Shown here in pieces: positions 17,376 through 26,717 of a stretch of 64,000 nucleotides of DNA. This DNA comes from Caryophanales bacterium UBA784. GTDB taxonomy: Bacteria > Bacillota_I > Bacilli_A > RFN20 > CAG-288. Location of the stretch: assembly GCA_002297045.1 (NCBI GenBank), contig DBJE01000008.1, positions 1-64,000 on the forward strand. Reading direction: 5' to 3'. The position numbers were made by a program, and so were the translations under genes. The notes below the pieces were generated by a model that was given only the letters and a program-made list of their open reading frames with translations, had not been told where the DNA came from and did no database searches. Every line of letters begins with the position of its first letter. Positions within the stretch are counted from its first letter, which is position 1.

Positions 17376-18527
17376 ATGCGAACAAAAATATGCAAGTGGA
17401 TATTGTTATTCACCCTGTCTCCTCTTGCCTTTGCATCCTGCAAGGATGAAAATTCCGGTCAGTCAGGGACGTCATCCGCTAAGCCGTCGATTGTCCTGCC
17501 GGATATTGATCCTGGGATATCTTCCTCAAATGGGGAGTCCGGAGAGGTTTCTTCGGCCCCACAGGACAATCTTGAAAATATCCTGGTCAACTCTCTCTAT
17601 CAAATGCAGAACATCGATCAGGTGTCCGTCAAAACGACTGACAATACGTTCAAAGGTGATTTCGATGTCACTTATTCCTCTGTTTCCTTGACGAAAACTT
17701 CCTCTGACACTGCTGAAGATAAAATAAGGAAAACCGTTAAAGGAAATGTCAAGGTCACCGAAGGAAAATCCGAGTCTGCCTTAACTGGTCTGCAGGGCGA
17801 GGAAAGCAAAATTGCCTTAAGCAGCAAGAACTCCTGCCTGCTAACTCTTTCCGATGTCTATACCAAAGAAACCATTACCGGTTCTTCGCAGGCTTCCGAG
17901 AGGAAAAAGCAACCTGATTATTCGGGAAAGGCATCCATGGATTTCTATGTTGAGGATAGTACGGCCTATGCTGATTTCAGCGGTCTATCCTCTCTCCTCA
18001 AGACCTACAATACAAATGTTCCTGCGGTTTTAAAGTACAAAATAAGTCTTTCCTCTAGTTCCTCTTCCGTAAGTCAGAAGAAAACCAAAGAAGAAATCAA
18101 GAACGAACTTGAGGAAAGGGAGAGCTCTCTCAGCCAGGATTTCACTTATTCCAAAGAGGGAGACGATAACTACTCCGTTTCGTATCGTTTTGGAATTACC
18201 GATGCCGACCGGCTAGGACTATCGGCATTTGTTCCTTCAGTCGATAGGCAGAGGAAGCTTAGCTATAGCTCTTCAGCCTTGACTGCATTAAGTCTTAGCG
18301 GAAGTCTTTCCGTGAATTATTCAAAGAAGGCCTTACAGAATATTGTTGCCGCCATGCCTGACGGGGATGAAAAGACACAGAGGGAACAAATCATTGCCCT
18401 TCTTCCTTTTGAAACTATTGTTATCAATGTCCAGAACAGGGCAAGGAACTATGCATTTACTTATGATTCGGTGCAAGTAACGAAACTGACGCCAGCAGAG
18501 AAATTGCAGTTTGTGCAACTAAAATAA
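17376..18527 (+). CDS. hypothetical lipoprotein
   Basis: 383 residues with a lipoprotein signal (LSPLAFASC, Cys near 22), then a Ser/Gly/Pro-rich linker to about 65. The mature part is Ser- and Lys-rich and beta-prone, with repeated patterns such as SYSSSALTALSLSGSLSVNY and no motif I recognise. The ribosome site AAGGAGG lies 6 bases before ATG, and a TATAAT is at 17320-17325. It is divergent from the PAP2 gene. It is probably an exported, surface-anchored protein of unknown role. Confidence 0.7.
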   Translation: MRTKICKWILLFTLSPLAFASCKDENSGQSGTSSAKPSIVLPDIDPGISSSNGESGEVSSAPQDNLENILVNSLYQMQNIDQVSVKTTDNTFKGDFDVTYSSVSLTKTSSDTAEDKIRKTVKGNVKVTEGKSESALTGLQGEESKIALSSKNSCLLTLSDVYTKETITGSSQASERKKQPDYSGKASMDFYVEDSTAYADFSGLSSLLKTYNTNVPAVLKYKISLSSSSSSVSQKKTKEEIKNELEERESSLSQDFTYSKEGDDNYSVSYRFGITDADRLGLSAFVPSVDRQRKLSYSSSALTALSLSGSLSVNYSKKALQNIVAAMPDGDEKTQREQIIALLPFETIVINVQNRARNYAFTYDSVQVTKLTPAEKLQFVQLK

Positions 18528-18600
18528 CCCTTTTTGTCCAATTGTTAAGCACTTTCAAAAATATTCCTGGGAAATTAAATTATTTTCTCTTTTCATAGGA

Positions 18601-18606
18601 TATAAT
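18601..18606 (+). promoter_or_regulatory. -10 element for the gene at 18653
   Basis: TATAAT in the context AGGATATAATA, the same as before the SDR gene. No clear -35 is seen. Confidence 0.45.
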
Positions 18607-18652
18607 AAGTTCAAACCTTGTTAGACAGGGATTTAGAATCGAGGGAAAGAGA

Positions 18653-19123
18653 ATGGCACGTCCAATCAGACGAAATCGTCCGCATGTGCGGAAGATTAAT
18701 TACATCAAGCATCCAAATGGTGTTTTCATCAACCAGAAACGCTTTGGGGAACTGGTTGAAAGGGAAGATAACCCGAAATCGCTATATAAAGTCAAAGAAT
18801 ACAGGTATACCGGAAGACTCCATCAGGGTTTAATCGAGTTCCGTTACGGCCAGGACCTGAAAACCGTGGTCCCTGAGCCTGCGGACTATGACCATGGATA
18901 TACTTTGGAAGGAATAGCGGACAAACTCTTTGAAGCACAGAATGCCTTGGTTATCCATAGTGCCATAGAGCATCGTTCGTTCGTCTATATCAATCGGAAG
19001 ACCACAAGGTCATTCGTCGGAGATCCTAACAAAGTCTATTCCGTCTATATCCGTATCTATGATAATGTCTATGGAAATTCGGACAATCGCTGGGTTGTCC
19101 TTTATGCAGAAGAGGCAAAGTAG
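18653..19123 (+). CDS. hypothetical basic protein
   Basis: 156 residues, no family recognised. The N-terminus is very basic (ARPIRRNRPHVRKINYIKHP), and the remainder is mixed and Tyr-rich with no membrane helix or signal peptide. Most of its Arg codons are CGN or AGA. A GAGGGAAAGAG ribosome region precedes the ATG, and a TATAAT lies about 45 bases upstream. It appears monocistronic. A nucleic-acid-binding role would fit the basic start but is only inference. Confidence 0.65.
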   Translation: MARPIRRNRPHVRKINYIKHPNGVFINQKRFGELVEREDNPKSLYKVKEYRYTGRLHQGLIEFRYGQDLKTVVPEPADYDHGYTLEGIADKLFEAQNALVIHSAIEHRSFVYINRKTTRSFVGDPNKVYSVYIRIYDNVYGNSDNRWVVLYAEEAK

Positions 19124-19204
19124 GTCCGTTTAAAGTTTTTTGTCGAAAAAAGAAGACCTGTTGTGTAGTTTTTGTGTTGTTTTTTTCTCAGAAAGGGGCT
19201 TACT

Positions 19205-19873
19205 GTGGTGATTGTCATCGGTGGAAGGATCGGACTTGGAAAAACGACTACCTCGCAAATCCTGTCCAAAGAATTAAATGTTCCGGTTTATTATGAATCC
19301 GTCGAGGGAAACAAGATCCTCCCTCTTTTCTATTCGGCAAGCGAAGAAGACCAACAAAAATATCGCTATCCTTTCCTTCTTCAGCTCACCTTCCTTGCTT
19401 CCCGTTTTCATTCCATCGTGGAGGCTTTGGAAAATGATAACGCGATCCTCGACCGCTCCCTCTACGAAGATTACTATTTTGCAAAGAAAAACCATGATTT
19501 AGGACGGATTTCCGACCTGGAACTAGAGACCTATAAAGGTATCCTTGACGAGAGGAGGCTCGGCCTAGATAAGCTTCCGAAAAAGTCACCCGACGTCATG
19601 GTCTACCTCCATGGAAGTTTTGACACCTGCCTTCAACGGATCAAAGAACGGGGACGCTCTTTCGAAATCGAACCTTCCCTCGTGGACTATTATCATTTCC
19701 TCTGGAAGGATTACGACAGTTTTGTCACAGATTCCTATAAGGCTTCTCCGATTATCTCTGTCGATGTGGACAAGCGGGATATCTTAAAGAACGATAGTGA
19801 CCGTAAGTGGCTCCTTGCCCAGCTTGTTCCCTACTGCCGGCGGATTTCTCCTCATTCGTCTTTGACTAAATAG
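19205..19873 (+). CDS. deoxynucleoside kinase (dNK/dGK family)
   Basis: Salvage kinase of 222 residues. The P loop reads IGGMIGLGKTT with AGG as Met, and the family's DRS motif appears in AILDRSLYEDYYFA near residue 90, followed by a lid with RIKERGRSFE near 150. The start is GTG at 19205, seven bases after AAAGGGG; a second GTG follows at 19208. The extra open codons upstream lack a ribosome site. The gene ends 22 bases inside the convergent HD gene, and its terminator lies within that gene. Whether it prefers dA, dG or dC is not evident. Confidence 0.88.
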   Translation: MVIVIGGRIGLGKTTTSQILSKELNVPVYYESVEGNKILPLFYSASEEDQQKYRYPFLLQLTFLASRFHSIVEALENDNAILDRSLYEDYYFAKKNHDLGRISDLELETYKGILDERRLGLDKLPKKSPDVMVYLHGSFDTCLQRIKERGRSFEIEPSLVDYYHFLWKDYDSFVTDSYKASPIISVDVDKRDILKNDSDRKWLLAQLVPYCRRISPHSSLTK

Positions 19874-20853
19874 TAGTCAAAGGAGAGGGAACGAAAATCG
19901 TCCCTCTCCTTTTTCCTTGCCGGCGAAAAAGAAGAAACGCGTCCCCTGCCGACGACAAAAGGATCGATGAACCGCTTCTTTACCGGGATGAGGTAGGAAT
20001 AAGGCCTTCCCTTTTTCCCCCGTATGACCTTACAAAGCGAAGTAAAGGATTCATACCTTTTCCTAGTTCTTTCATCGGCATTCCTTTTACTGATGACTTC
20101 CTTCTCCGTGGAATATAAATCATTCCTTGCCAGGACATGAACCTTCCTCGCAAAGGATAGAACGTGGGAAAGGTATTCCCTGGCATAGCGGTCTTCATCG
20201 CAGGAATAGATGCGCCCCGCCTTCAGGGAAAAATAGGTAAACCTCTCTGCAGGTCCCCGTGTGCGGAAACAGATTTCCTGTTCACCTTTTTCGTTTAGGG
20301 AGACAACAAGATCGGAGAGGATTTGCCCGATTTCCGTTTCGGATGCAAATCCAAAATTGACGGAATTGGAAAGCGTATATTCCAGGCGGTCCGCGGAAAG
20401 CATAGGGGAGGCATTGTCTGCCAAGGAATAGCGATGATAATCAAAGACGTCCATGGTGGTCAGTCCCATCTTTCTTAGATTCTCCTGGATGAGGACACTG
20501 CCTTCAATCCTCTCCTTAGTCTTTCCCTCGGTGGCTTCCTGTTTCCTATGATCCCCAAGGAGGAAATCAATGACATGGGCAAAGACAGGAGTCGAAATAT
20601 CGTGAAAAAGCCCACTGAGGATGACTTTCGGTTCCTTGGTAAACCGGGAAAGAAGATAACTTACTCCAACGGAGTGGACAAAGCGGGAGTAATGGCCAAG
20701 AGAAGAAAAGAAAGGAAAGGAAGTGTACTCCATTCCGCAATGCCTGTTTACCCCTTTTAGCCGCTTCCTTTCCTTCGCCGAAAGAAAAGGCTGAATATAA
20801 GAAGGGGGATAGGGCTGATAAAGGGAAAGAAGGTTTGCACTTTTATTTTTCAT
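19852..20853 (-). CDS. HD-domain phosphohydrolase
   Basis: 333 residues. The metal-binding HD pattern is visible: H in SRFVHSVGVSYLL, then the HD pair in LSGLFHDISTPVFAH, and a later Asp in SADRLEYTLS. The arrangement resembles dNTP triphosphohydrolase-like HD proteins. The C-terminal 120 residues are basic. It is convergent with the deoxynucleoside kinase and overlaps it by 22 bases; both suggest nucleotide metabolism, though a nucleotide substrate is inference. Confidence 0.8.
   Translation of the reverse strand: MKNKSANLLSLYQPYPPSYIQPFLSAKERKRLKGVNRHCGMEYTSFPFFSSLGHYSRFVHSVGVSYLLSRFTKEPKVILSGLFHDISTPVFAHVIDFLLGDHRKQEATEGKTKERIEGSVLIQENLRKMGLTTMDVFDYHRYSLADNASPMLSADRLEYTLSNSVNFGFASETEIGQILSDLVVSLNEKGEQEICFRTRGPAERFTYFSLKAGRIYSCDEDRYAREYLSHVLSFARKVHVLARNDLYSTEKEVISKRNADERTRKRYESFTSLCKVIRGKKGRPYSYLIPVKKRFIDPFVVGRGRVSSFSPARKKERDDFRSLSFDYYLVKDE
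19881..19914 (+). terminator. terminator of the deoxynucleoside kinase gene, inside the HD gene
   Basis: Stem AGGAGAGGGA (19881-19890) pairs with TCCCTCTCCT (19901-19910), with an inner CGA/TCG, followed by T residues. It lies in the coding end of the convergent HD gene. A weaker hairpin, TTTGACTA/TAGTCAAA, precedes it at 19861-19881. Confidence 0.75.
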
Positions 20854-20912
20854 AATTAAAATGATTCCGAACTATGGAAATGTTTGGCTTTCTGGATAGG
20901 TTTGCAAAGAAA

Positions 20913-20942
20913 ACAAAAAAGCCGGTGCCACAAGGCACCGGC
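20913..20942 (-). terminator. terminator of fba
   Basis: GCCGGTGCC (20921-20929) pairs with GGCACCGGC (20934-20942); on the minus strand it is followed by a T run (20913-20920). Confidence 0.9.
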
Positions 20943-20949
20943 ATGAAAT

Positions 20950-21834
20950 TTAGTAGTTGGCTTTTCCTTCGGAACCGAAGAGCTTAATCTTCTCTTCGAC
21001 CTTGTCGCAGATAGCCTGATAACCAGGTTTGAGAAGCTTACGCGGATCATAGCCTTTTTCAAGGTTGGAAGCGTCCGGAGTGGCTTTTCCTTCAGCGCAG
21101 TACTCCCTAGTAGCCTTGGCGAAGACTAGCTGGCAATCCGTGTTGACATTGATCTTGGAAATACCCTCACTGATAGCACGCTTAATCTGATCATCCGGGA
21201 TTCCGGTTCCGCCATGTAAGACAAGCGGAATATTCCCAGTGGCATCATTAATCTTCTGAAGGACATCAAAATGAAGTCCCTTCCAGTCAGCAGGATAAAT
21301 GCCATGGATGTTTCCAATGCCGGCAGCGAGGAAATCGATGCCTAAGGCAACAATCTTCTTGCATTCTTCCGGATCAGCGACTTCACCGTCGGCAGTGATG
21401 CCATCTTCCGTTCCACCGATCGAACCGACCTCAGCCTCCCTGGAAAGGCCATGATCATGGGCCCTGTTGACGAGCTCCTTGGTCTTGGCAACATTCTCTT
21501 CGAAAGGAAGAGCGGAACCATCGAACATAATGGAAGTATAACCAGCATCGATACAGGCCTTAGCAGCCTCATAGTTTCCGTGGTCAAGGTGGATGGCGAC
21601 AGGAACGGTGATGCCGAGTTCCTTATCCAAGGTACGGACAAGATTAGCAACGACTTTATAGCCGCCCCTATATTTGGCGGCACCCATGGACGAAGCAATG
21701 ATAACCGGAGAATTGAGCTTCTGTGCGGTTAACAGAATCGCCTTTGTCCATTCAAGGTTGTTGGTGTTGAAGTGTCCGATGGCATAATGTCCGGCCTTAG
21801 CAACCTTTAGCCTACGCGTAGCATTAACAATCAT
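20950..21834 (-). CDS. fba: class II fructose-1,6-bisphosphate aldolase
   Basis: Zn-dependent glycolytic aldolase, 294 residues. Key motifs: AIHLDHGNYEAAKACIDAGY (Zn His and catalytic Asp), EAEVGSIGGTEDG, GNIHGIYP, LVLHGGTGIPDDQI and KINVNTD. With AGG as Met the start reads NATRMLK and AAKYMGGYK and the helix end SMEAEVG, matching Bacillus FbaA. It is a single gene with its own promoter and terminator. Confidence 0.97.
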   Translation of the reverse strand: MIVNATRRLKVAKAGHYAIGHFNTNNLEWTKAILLTAQKLNSPVIIASSMGAAKYRGGYKVVANLVRTLDKELGITVPVAIHLDHGNYEAAKACIDAGYTSIMFDGSALPFEENVAKTKELVNRAHDHGLSREAEVGSIGGTEDGITADGEVADPEECKKIVALGIDFLAAGIGNIHGIYPADWKGLHFDVLQKINDATGNIPLVLHGGTGIPDDQIKRAISEGISKINVNTDCQLVFAKATREYCAEGKATPDASNLEKGYDPRKLLKPGYQAICDKVEEKIKLFGSEGKANY

Positions 21835-21860
21835 TAAGATAAGCCTCTCTTTCAGAAATT

Positions 21861-21889
21861 ATTTTAGTTATTTCTTTTCCTTTTTACAA
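21861..21889 (-). promoter_or_regulatory. promoter of fba
   Basis: Minus-strand TTGTAA (21884-21889) and TAAAAT (21861-21866), 17 bases apart. Confidence 0.6.
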
Positions 21890-21930
21890 CAAGGAAGAAA
21901 GCGTTTTGCCCTAATTTTGGAAACGCCTGC

Positions 21931-23349
21931 TTATTTTGACTTCCCCGGCAATGAAATGACTGATTGCTTTCCATTTTCGGCATGCTGGATTAAGGAACGT
22001 ATCCTTTGATAATTATCTTCGTTCCCACAATCAGGGAACTCAATAAAGTATCCTTGGCCGTCAACTTCCCGGATGACGATGTTTTCTCCGTTGATTTCCC
22101 TTCTGATTTTCTTTTTCTTTTGCACGCTGGAAACAAGAAAACCAGCGGAAAGAAAATCATGGATGCAGTCCTCCGCACTAGCCCAGACCTTGTTGACTTC
22201 CCCTTCTTTTAAGAGAATGTTGATTGGCCGGATGACTTTGCCGTCTTTCCGACACTTTGGGATTCCCTTGTGAACAAGGGAAGAAGGATAATAGGTCTTC
22301 CCTTTATCATGACTGACTGAACGGAGACGGAGGATGTTATTGGAATTCCTGCTTTCCTTGGAAACGGAAAAATAGGTGTCCTTTCGGTAAGAGACACGGG
22401 AAATCTTTCCTAGGCTCCTGATTTGTTCTATCGCCTTATCGCTTTTCGTATGAAGTTCCCGTTTCGTGGTGTACCTGTTGCCCTCTCGTAATTCCAAGAA
22501 CGTCCTTTCGTTATCGAGAATGATATCCGCTTTCTTGCGAGAGGGAAGAATGGTTTCCCTGTATGATTTTACGATATACTTAAAATAAATTGATATTGTA
22601 AACACGGAATCGGCGGATGTGGCCTTTTCGTCACGGATAATACGGCGCAGAAAAAGGGACTTCGGATTCCCGTCGATGAAGTTCGTGATAATATCAATCC
22701 CCTTAAAGTTTTTCAGCCTGCCCATGGAGAGGGCATAAATTCCTTCCACAAGAATGACGTCAAAGTCATTTCCGTTTATGATTTGGTCATTCTCGACCTG
22801 TTCACTGATGACTTTGGAATATTTCCGCTCCTTGATCCTTTTGCCCGCATAAAGAGACTTGATATCCTCTGAGGCACTTTTTAAATCATAGACGGTCGGC
22901 TCATCAAAATTCAAAACCTTCCACTCGTCATAAAGAGACTTCAGGAACAGATTCCTATCTTTTTCAGGGATGAGACCGGCAATTTCTTTTTTGATTTTTT
23001 CAATTTGTTCAGGTGCATATTTCTTATCGAAGGGAACAGAATAAATGACCTTTTTGATTCTGGCACGGATTTCTTCCCTGTTTTTCAGCTTACCGCTAAA
23101 ATAGTTGTCATTGACCTTATTCGGAATAATTCCGGAAAGTCCGAAATTATACTGGTCAAGGGAAACAATGACTGCCTTATGCCCATTCTCTCCAAGAAAA
23201 TGAACCAGGGTTTTTGCAAGAAAAGACTTACCACTGGAGGAGGCTCCGCCGATAAGGACGATTGCCTTCTTGTTTGATTCTTCCGCCTCTTCGATAAGGT
23301 CGAGGTTGGCACAGGCCCATTTATCTGTGTGATGAAATTTAAAGCTCAT
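21931..23349 (-). CDS. uridine kinase-like P-loop kinase fused to a CYTH domain
   Basis: 472 residues, two domains. Residues about 30-280 resemble uridine kinase/phosphoribulokinase: P loop GGASSSGKSFLAKTL, IVSLDQYNF, VILVEGIYAL and RRIIRDEKAT. Residues about 320-460 look like a CYTH (triphosphate tunnel) domain: LRLRS, HKGIP, QKKKKIRRE and EVDGQGYFIEF follow the usual order of its charged strands. The ATG at 23349 lies 14 bases after the CvpA stop; an in-frame GTG further upstream inside cvpA is an alternative start. CYTH domains bind triphosphorylated compounds, so a nucleotide or polyphosphate substrate is plausible. Confidence 0.8.
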   Translation of the reverse strand: MSFKFHHTDKWACANLDLIEEAEESNKKAIVLIGGASSSGKSFLAKTLVHFLGENGHKAVIVSLDQYNFGLSGIIPNKVNDNYFSGKLKNREEIRARIKKVIYSVPFDKKYAPEQIEKIKKEIAGLIPEKDRNLFLKSLYDEWKVLNFDEPTVYDLKSASEDIKSLYAGKRIKERKYSKVISEQVENDQIINGNDFDVILVEGIYALSMGRLKNFKGIDIITNFIDGNPKSLFLRRIIRDEKATSADSVFTISIYFKYIVKSYRETILPSRKKADIILDNERTFLELREGNRYTTKRELHTKSDKAIEQIRSLGKISRVSYRKDTYFSVSKESRNSNNILRLRSVSHDKGKTYYPSSLVHKGIPKCRKDGKVIRPINILLKEGEVNKVWASAEDCIHDFLSAGFLVSSVQKKKKIRREINGENIVIREVDGQGYFIEFPDCGNEDNYQRIRSLIQHAENGKQSVISLPGKSK

Positions 23350-23363
23350 AAAAATAATCCATT

Positions 23364-24101
23364 CTAATCCTCTAAAAGGGTAATCCACTGCCTAAACGAA
23401 TTTGCCGTGTCATAGAATAGCCGTCCGATGGAGAAAGAAGAGGGATCATCCAGGGAGAGGTCTTTAACAAGGAAATCATTCCTCGCCGTATAGTTAAATT
23501 TCAGCCTCAGTTGGTTTATCAAAGTGAATACGATAAGCAAGGAAAATATGGAAAGACACCTTCTTGCCAGGGAATAGGACCTTCCGACAAACCGGCCGAC
23601 TAGACTATTTCCTTCTTCTCCGAAAAGCCTCTTCCATAATGGCCGGAGAAGAACGATTGTCAGAGTGCTGACTAAAAGATAGACGATGAGAAAGCTAGCC
23701 AAAATCAGTGTCCTGTAGGCAAAGGAAGAAGCCAAAGCAAGGGAAACTGATCCAGAGAGGTCAAGAACATGGTTAATGACAAACCCTTGGAAGAATGCAG
23801 GGACATGAAGTTCCGATAGGGCATTATGAAGCTGCTGTGTCCATTCTTCGGAAGCCGAAGCGACATTTTGCATGAAAAGCCCTTCATTAGGCCTAGTCTT
23901 CCTATAGGCACTTGTCAGCAAGCTGTTTCCCAAGGCTGTTCCCCTAAGACCATGGGCAAGGGGAACACCACAAAGATATCCAGCCATACAGCCTAAAGTC
24001 GAGGCAAATGAATAAAGATGCTTCTGCTTAAAACCTTTAAAGAAACCAATCCTTAACGATAGTAAAAGAAGAACGAGAACAATAATATCAATTACACCCA
24101 T
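23364..24101 (-). CDS. CvpA-family membrane protein
   Basis: 245 residues with about four membrane helices. The N-terminus, IDIIVLVLLLLSLRIGFFKG, is the hallmark of the CvpA (colicin V production) family, and the last helices are followed by a soluble tail. It sits two bases after the DJ-1 gene and ahead of the kinase-CYTH gene, forming a three-gene unit. AGG at several helix positions is better read as Met. Function in this family is poorly known. Confidence 0.8.
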   Translation of the reverse strand: MGVIDIIVLVLLLLSLRIGFFKGFKQKHLYSFASTLGCMAGYLCGVPLAHGLRGTALGNSLLTSAYRKTRPNEGLFMQNVASASEEWTQQLHNALSELHVPAFFQGFVINHVLDLSGSVSLALASSFAYRTLILASFLIVYLLVSTLTIVLLRPLWKRLFGEEGNSLVGRFVGRSYSLARRCLSIFSLLIVFTLINQLRLKFNYTARNDFLVKDLSLDDPSSFSIGRLFYDTANSFRQWITLLED

Positions 24102-24103
24102 GA

Positions 24104-24637
24104 CTAATAATAGATACTATCTTTGACCGCCTGTGCCGTTTCTTTTCCTAATATTGTTTCAATAATGAGAAAACTGAAATCGATGACGGCAGCAGCACTT
24201 CTTCCGGTGATGAGCTTTCCGTCTCTTACGGCATATTTATCGACATATGTTCCGCCGAAATCTTCGTTCCTGCTTGTGAAACAGGTATATTGCTTCCCTT
24301 TAAGAAGCCCAAGATGCCCAAGAATCGTCGGTCCGGCACAGATGGCAGCAATGTACTTGTCCTGCGCAGCAAAAGAAAGTATCCTTTTTAAGAATTCAGG
24401 ATCTTTCTCTTCGGCAATATATTCCGGTCCGCCAGGGATGACTAGCCTCCCATATTCCGAAATATCGACTTTGGAAAGATCGACAAAATTATCAACATGG
24501 ATATCGTACCGGCCCCTTGCTTTTGTTGCATTGATTGCGGCGAAAGTGACATCCAGCTTTGCCCGGCGCAACAAGGCAACCGTCCCTATGGCTTCAATAT
24601 CCTCGAATCCATCTGTTACCACGACAAGAATTTTCAT
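24104..24637 (-). CDS. DJ-1/PfpI family protein
   Basis: 177 residues covering the whole family fold. The nucleophilic Cys lies in the elbow AAICAGPTILGHLGLL, the upstream acidic residue in TDGFEDIEAI, and VIPGGPEYI is present. Members act as glyoxalases, deglycases, proteases or chaperones; which applies here cannot be decided. First gene of a unit with cvpA and the kinase-CYTH gene, divergent from aguA. Confidence 0.9.
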   Translation of the reverse strand: MKILVVVTDGFEDIEAIGTVALLRRAKLDVTFAAINATKARGRYDIHVDNFVDLSKVDISEYGRLVIPGGPEYIAEEKDPEFLKRILSFAAQDKYIAAICAGPTILGHLGLLKGKQYTCFTSRNEDFGGTYVDKYAVRDGKLITGRSAAAVIDFSFLIIETILGKETAQAVKDSIYY

Positions 24638-24702
24638 TTTGCGTTACTCCTTCTCTTCATTCTATCGCTTATAATAATAGCATTTAGGAACAACAATAGA
24701 AA

Positions 24703-25842
24703 ATGAACGCGATAAATTGTGATTTGGAAAACAGGGACGGCTATATCTTCCCTTTTGAAGGAGATAAGCATTATGGAACCATTGTCATGCTTCCTTACCG
24801 GAAAGACACATGGCGCAACGATGCTAAGCCTGCCTTAGAGGAATTCCTGAACGTCGTTGAGGCAATCACGCCATACGAGCGGGTTATCCTTGTCGTTGAT
24901 CCTTCCATTGAGTATTCTGTGGTTTCCCGCTTTGAGCTTCCTAATGTTTTCATTCTTCGTCTTCCCTATGACGATGCCTGGGCAAGAGATTCTCTCCCGG
25001 TTTTTAGGCAGAACAAGGAATACCATCTCGCCGGAGTCGATTTCGGATTCAACGCCTGGGGAGGAACCTTTGACGGCCTTTATTCCCCCTGGGATAAGGA
25101 TGACACCATTGGAAGAAAACTTCTTTTGGAACTGAGGAGGCAGAGAAAAGCGGAAAAAGATTTTATCCTGGAAGGCGGAAGCATCCACACAGACGGAAAA
25201 GGGACTCTTCTTACCACGGGGGAATGCCTTTTGTCCAAAGGCCGCAACCCATCAAGGAACAAGGAGCAGATCGAACAGAGACTTCTTGCCAGCCTGAACA
25301 GGAAGAAAGTCATTTGGCTCCCATTTGGAATTTATCAGGATGAGACGGACGGCCATGTAGACAATAGGGCCTGCTTCCTTTCCCCGGATACGATTGCCCT
25401 GGCTTGGTGTGATGATGTAAATGATCCCCAATATGAACGCTGCATGGCGGATCTGGAAGTCCTTCGGAAGGAAACCGACTTTCAGGGAAAACCCTATCGG
25501 ATTATCCGTCTGCCCCTTCCGAAAGTTAGGTACAGGACAAAAGAAGAAGCTTCCGGACTGAAGAATGAGGGGGAAGCCGTAAGGCGCCAAGAAGGAAGAA
25601 GACTTGCGGGCAGTTATGTCAATTTCTACAGGGGAGAAAAATACATTCTTCTCCCGAAGTTCAACGACCCAAGGGATGAAGTCAATGCAAAAATCCTGGA
25701 AGAATTCTATCAGGGACAAAAGAAAATCATTCCTCTCTATTCCCGTGAAATTCTTCTTGGCGGAGGAAACCTTCATTGCATCACTAAGCAGATTCCCTAT
25801 GGGGAGGATTATCCTATCTTTGCGGAGGACAAGGACCGATGA
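24703..25842 (+). CDS. aguA: agmatine deiminase
   Basis: Converts agmatine to N-carbamoylputrescine; 379 residues of the guanidino-modifying superfamily. Motifs: YDDAWARDSLPV, EGGSIHTDGKGT, the catalytic DETDGHVDN, and GGGNLHCITKQIP with the active-site Cys. The residue after HVDN is AGG (25366-25368), where the family has Met (HVDNMACF); the substrate-site Arg of WARDS is AGA. It is first in aguA-aguB-xth, joined to aguB by an ATGA overlap. A TATAAT at 24670-24675 is a likely -10. Confidence 0.96.
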   Translation: MNAINCDLENRDGYIFPFEGDKHYGTIVMLPYRKDTWRNDAKPALEEFLNVVEAITPYERVILVVDPSIEYSVVSRFELPNVFILRLPYDDAWARDSLPVFRQNKEYHLAGVDFGFNAWGGTFDGLYSPWDKDDTIGRKLLLELRRQRKAEKDFILEGGSIHTDGKGTLLTTGECLLSKGRNPSRNKEQIEQRLLASLNRKKVIWLPFGIYQDETDGHVDNRACFLSPDTIALAWCDDVNDPQYERCMADLEVLRKETDFQGKPYRIIRLPLPKVRYRTKEEASGLKNEGEAVRRQEGRRLAGSYVNFYRGEKYILLPKFNDPRDEVNAKILEEFYQGQKKIIPLYSREILLGGGNLHCITKQIPYGEDYPIFAEDKDR

Positions 25843-26717
25843 AAAAAGTAACATTAGCAGCCAGCCAGATGTCCTGTAGTAAGGACTATGACGAAAACAT
25901 TAAAAAAGCGACGAAACTTATCCGTGATGCCAAGAAAAAAGGTGCAGACAGGATTCTTCTTCAGGAACTATTTGAACGGAACTATTTCTGCCAGACTGAA
26001 GATTATTCCCGCTTTTCCCTTGCCGAAGAATATGGCAGTTCAAAAACCTTGGAATATTTCAGCAATCTAGCAAAAGAACTTGAGATTGTCCTTCCCATTT
26101 CGTTCTTTGAGAAAAGAGGAAACTGCTTCTTTAATTCCCTTTGCGTTATTGACAAAGACGGGACACGGCTAGGTCTTTACCGGAAGACCCATATTCCGAC
26201 CGGGCAGTGCTATGAGGAGAAATTCTATTTCACTCCAGGTGACACGGGATTCAAGGTTTTCGATACCAAGGCAGGAAGAAGGGGAATCGGCATTTGCTGG
26301 GATCAATGGTTTCTGGAAACCGGCCGTGAACTTGCCCTGAAAGGTGCCCAGTATCTTTGCTTCCCTACTGCCATCGGAAGCGAGCCTGTCCTTCCTAAGG
26401 ATAGCCGTGACCATTGGCGCAATGCCAGGATCGGACAGTCGGCACTAAACATCATGCCGTTGATTGCCTCTAACCGTGTAGGGACGGAAAAAGATACGAA
26501 TTCTTCCAGGACTTTCTATGGTTCTTCTTTTATTACCGATGAGACCGGAACAATCGTAGAAAAGTTCGATCGTACAGAAGAAGGAATCCTTCTTCACTCC
26601 TTCGACCTTGATTCCATCGACAGTAAGCGGGTGGAATGGGGCATCTTCCGTGACCGGCGTCCGGAAAGGTACAAGGATATCAGGAAGCTTGATGCCTCCA
26701 AGGAGGAAAACAAATGA
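25839..26717 (+). CDS. aguB: N-carbamoylputrescine amidase
   Basis: Carbon-nitrogen hydrolase that completes the agmatine-to-putrescine route, 292 residues. The Glu-Lys-Cys triad lies in LLQELFE, YRKTHIP and GIGICWDQWF. PTAIGSEP and the downstream ASNRVGTEK match plant and bacterial AguB closely. With AGG as Met the helix after HWRNA reads MIGQSALN. It overlaps aguA by 4 bases and the exonuclease gene by 4 bases, so all three are translated together. Confidence 0.95.
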   Translation: MKKVTLAASQMSCSKDYDENIKKATKLIRDAKKKGADRILLQELFERNYFCQTEDYSRFSLAEEYGSSKTLEYFSNLAKELEIVLPISFFEKRGNCFFNSLCVIDKDGTRLGLYRKTHIPTGQCYEEKFYFTPGDTGFKVFDTKAGRRGIGICWDQWFLETGRELALKGAQYLCFPTAIGSEPVLPKDSRDHWRNARIGQSALNIMPLIASNRVGTEKDTNSSRTFYGSSFITDETGTIVEKFDRTEEGILLHSFDLDSIDSKRVEWGIFRDRRPERYKDIRKLDASKEENK

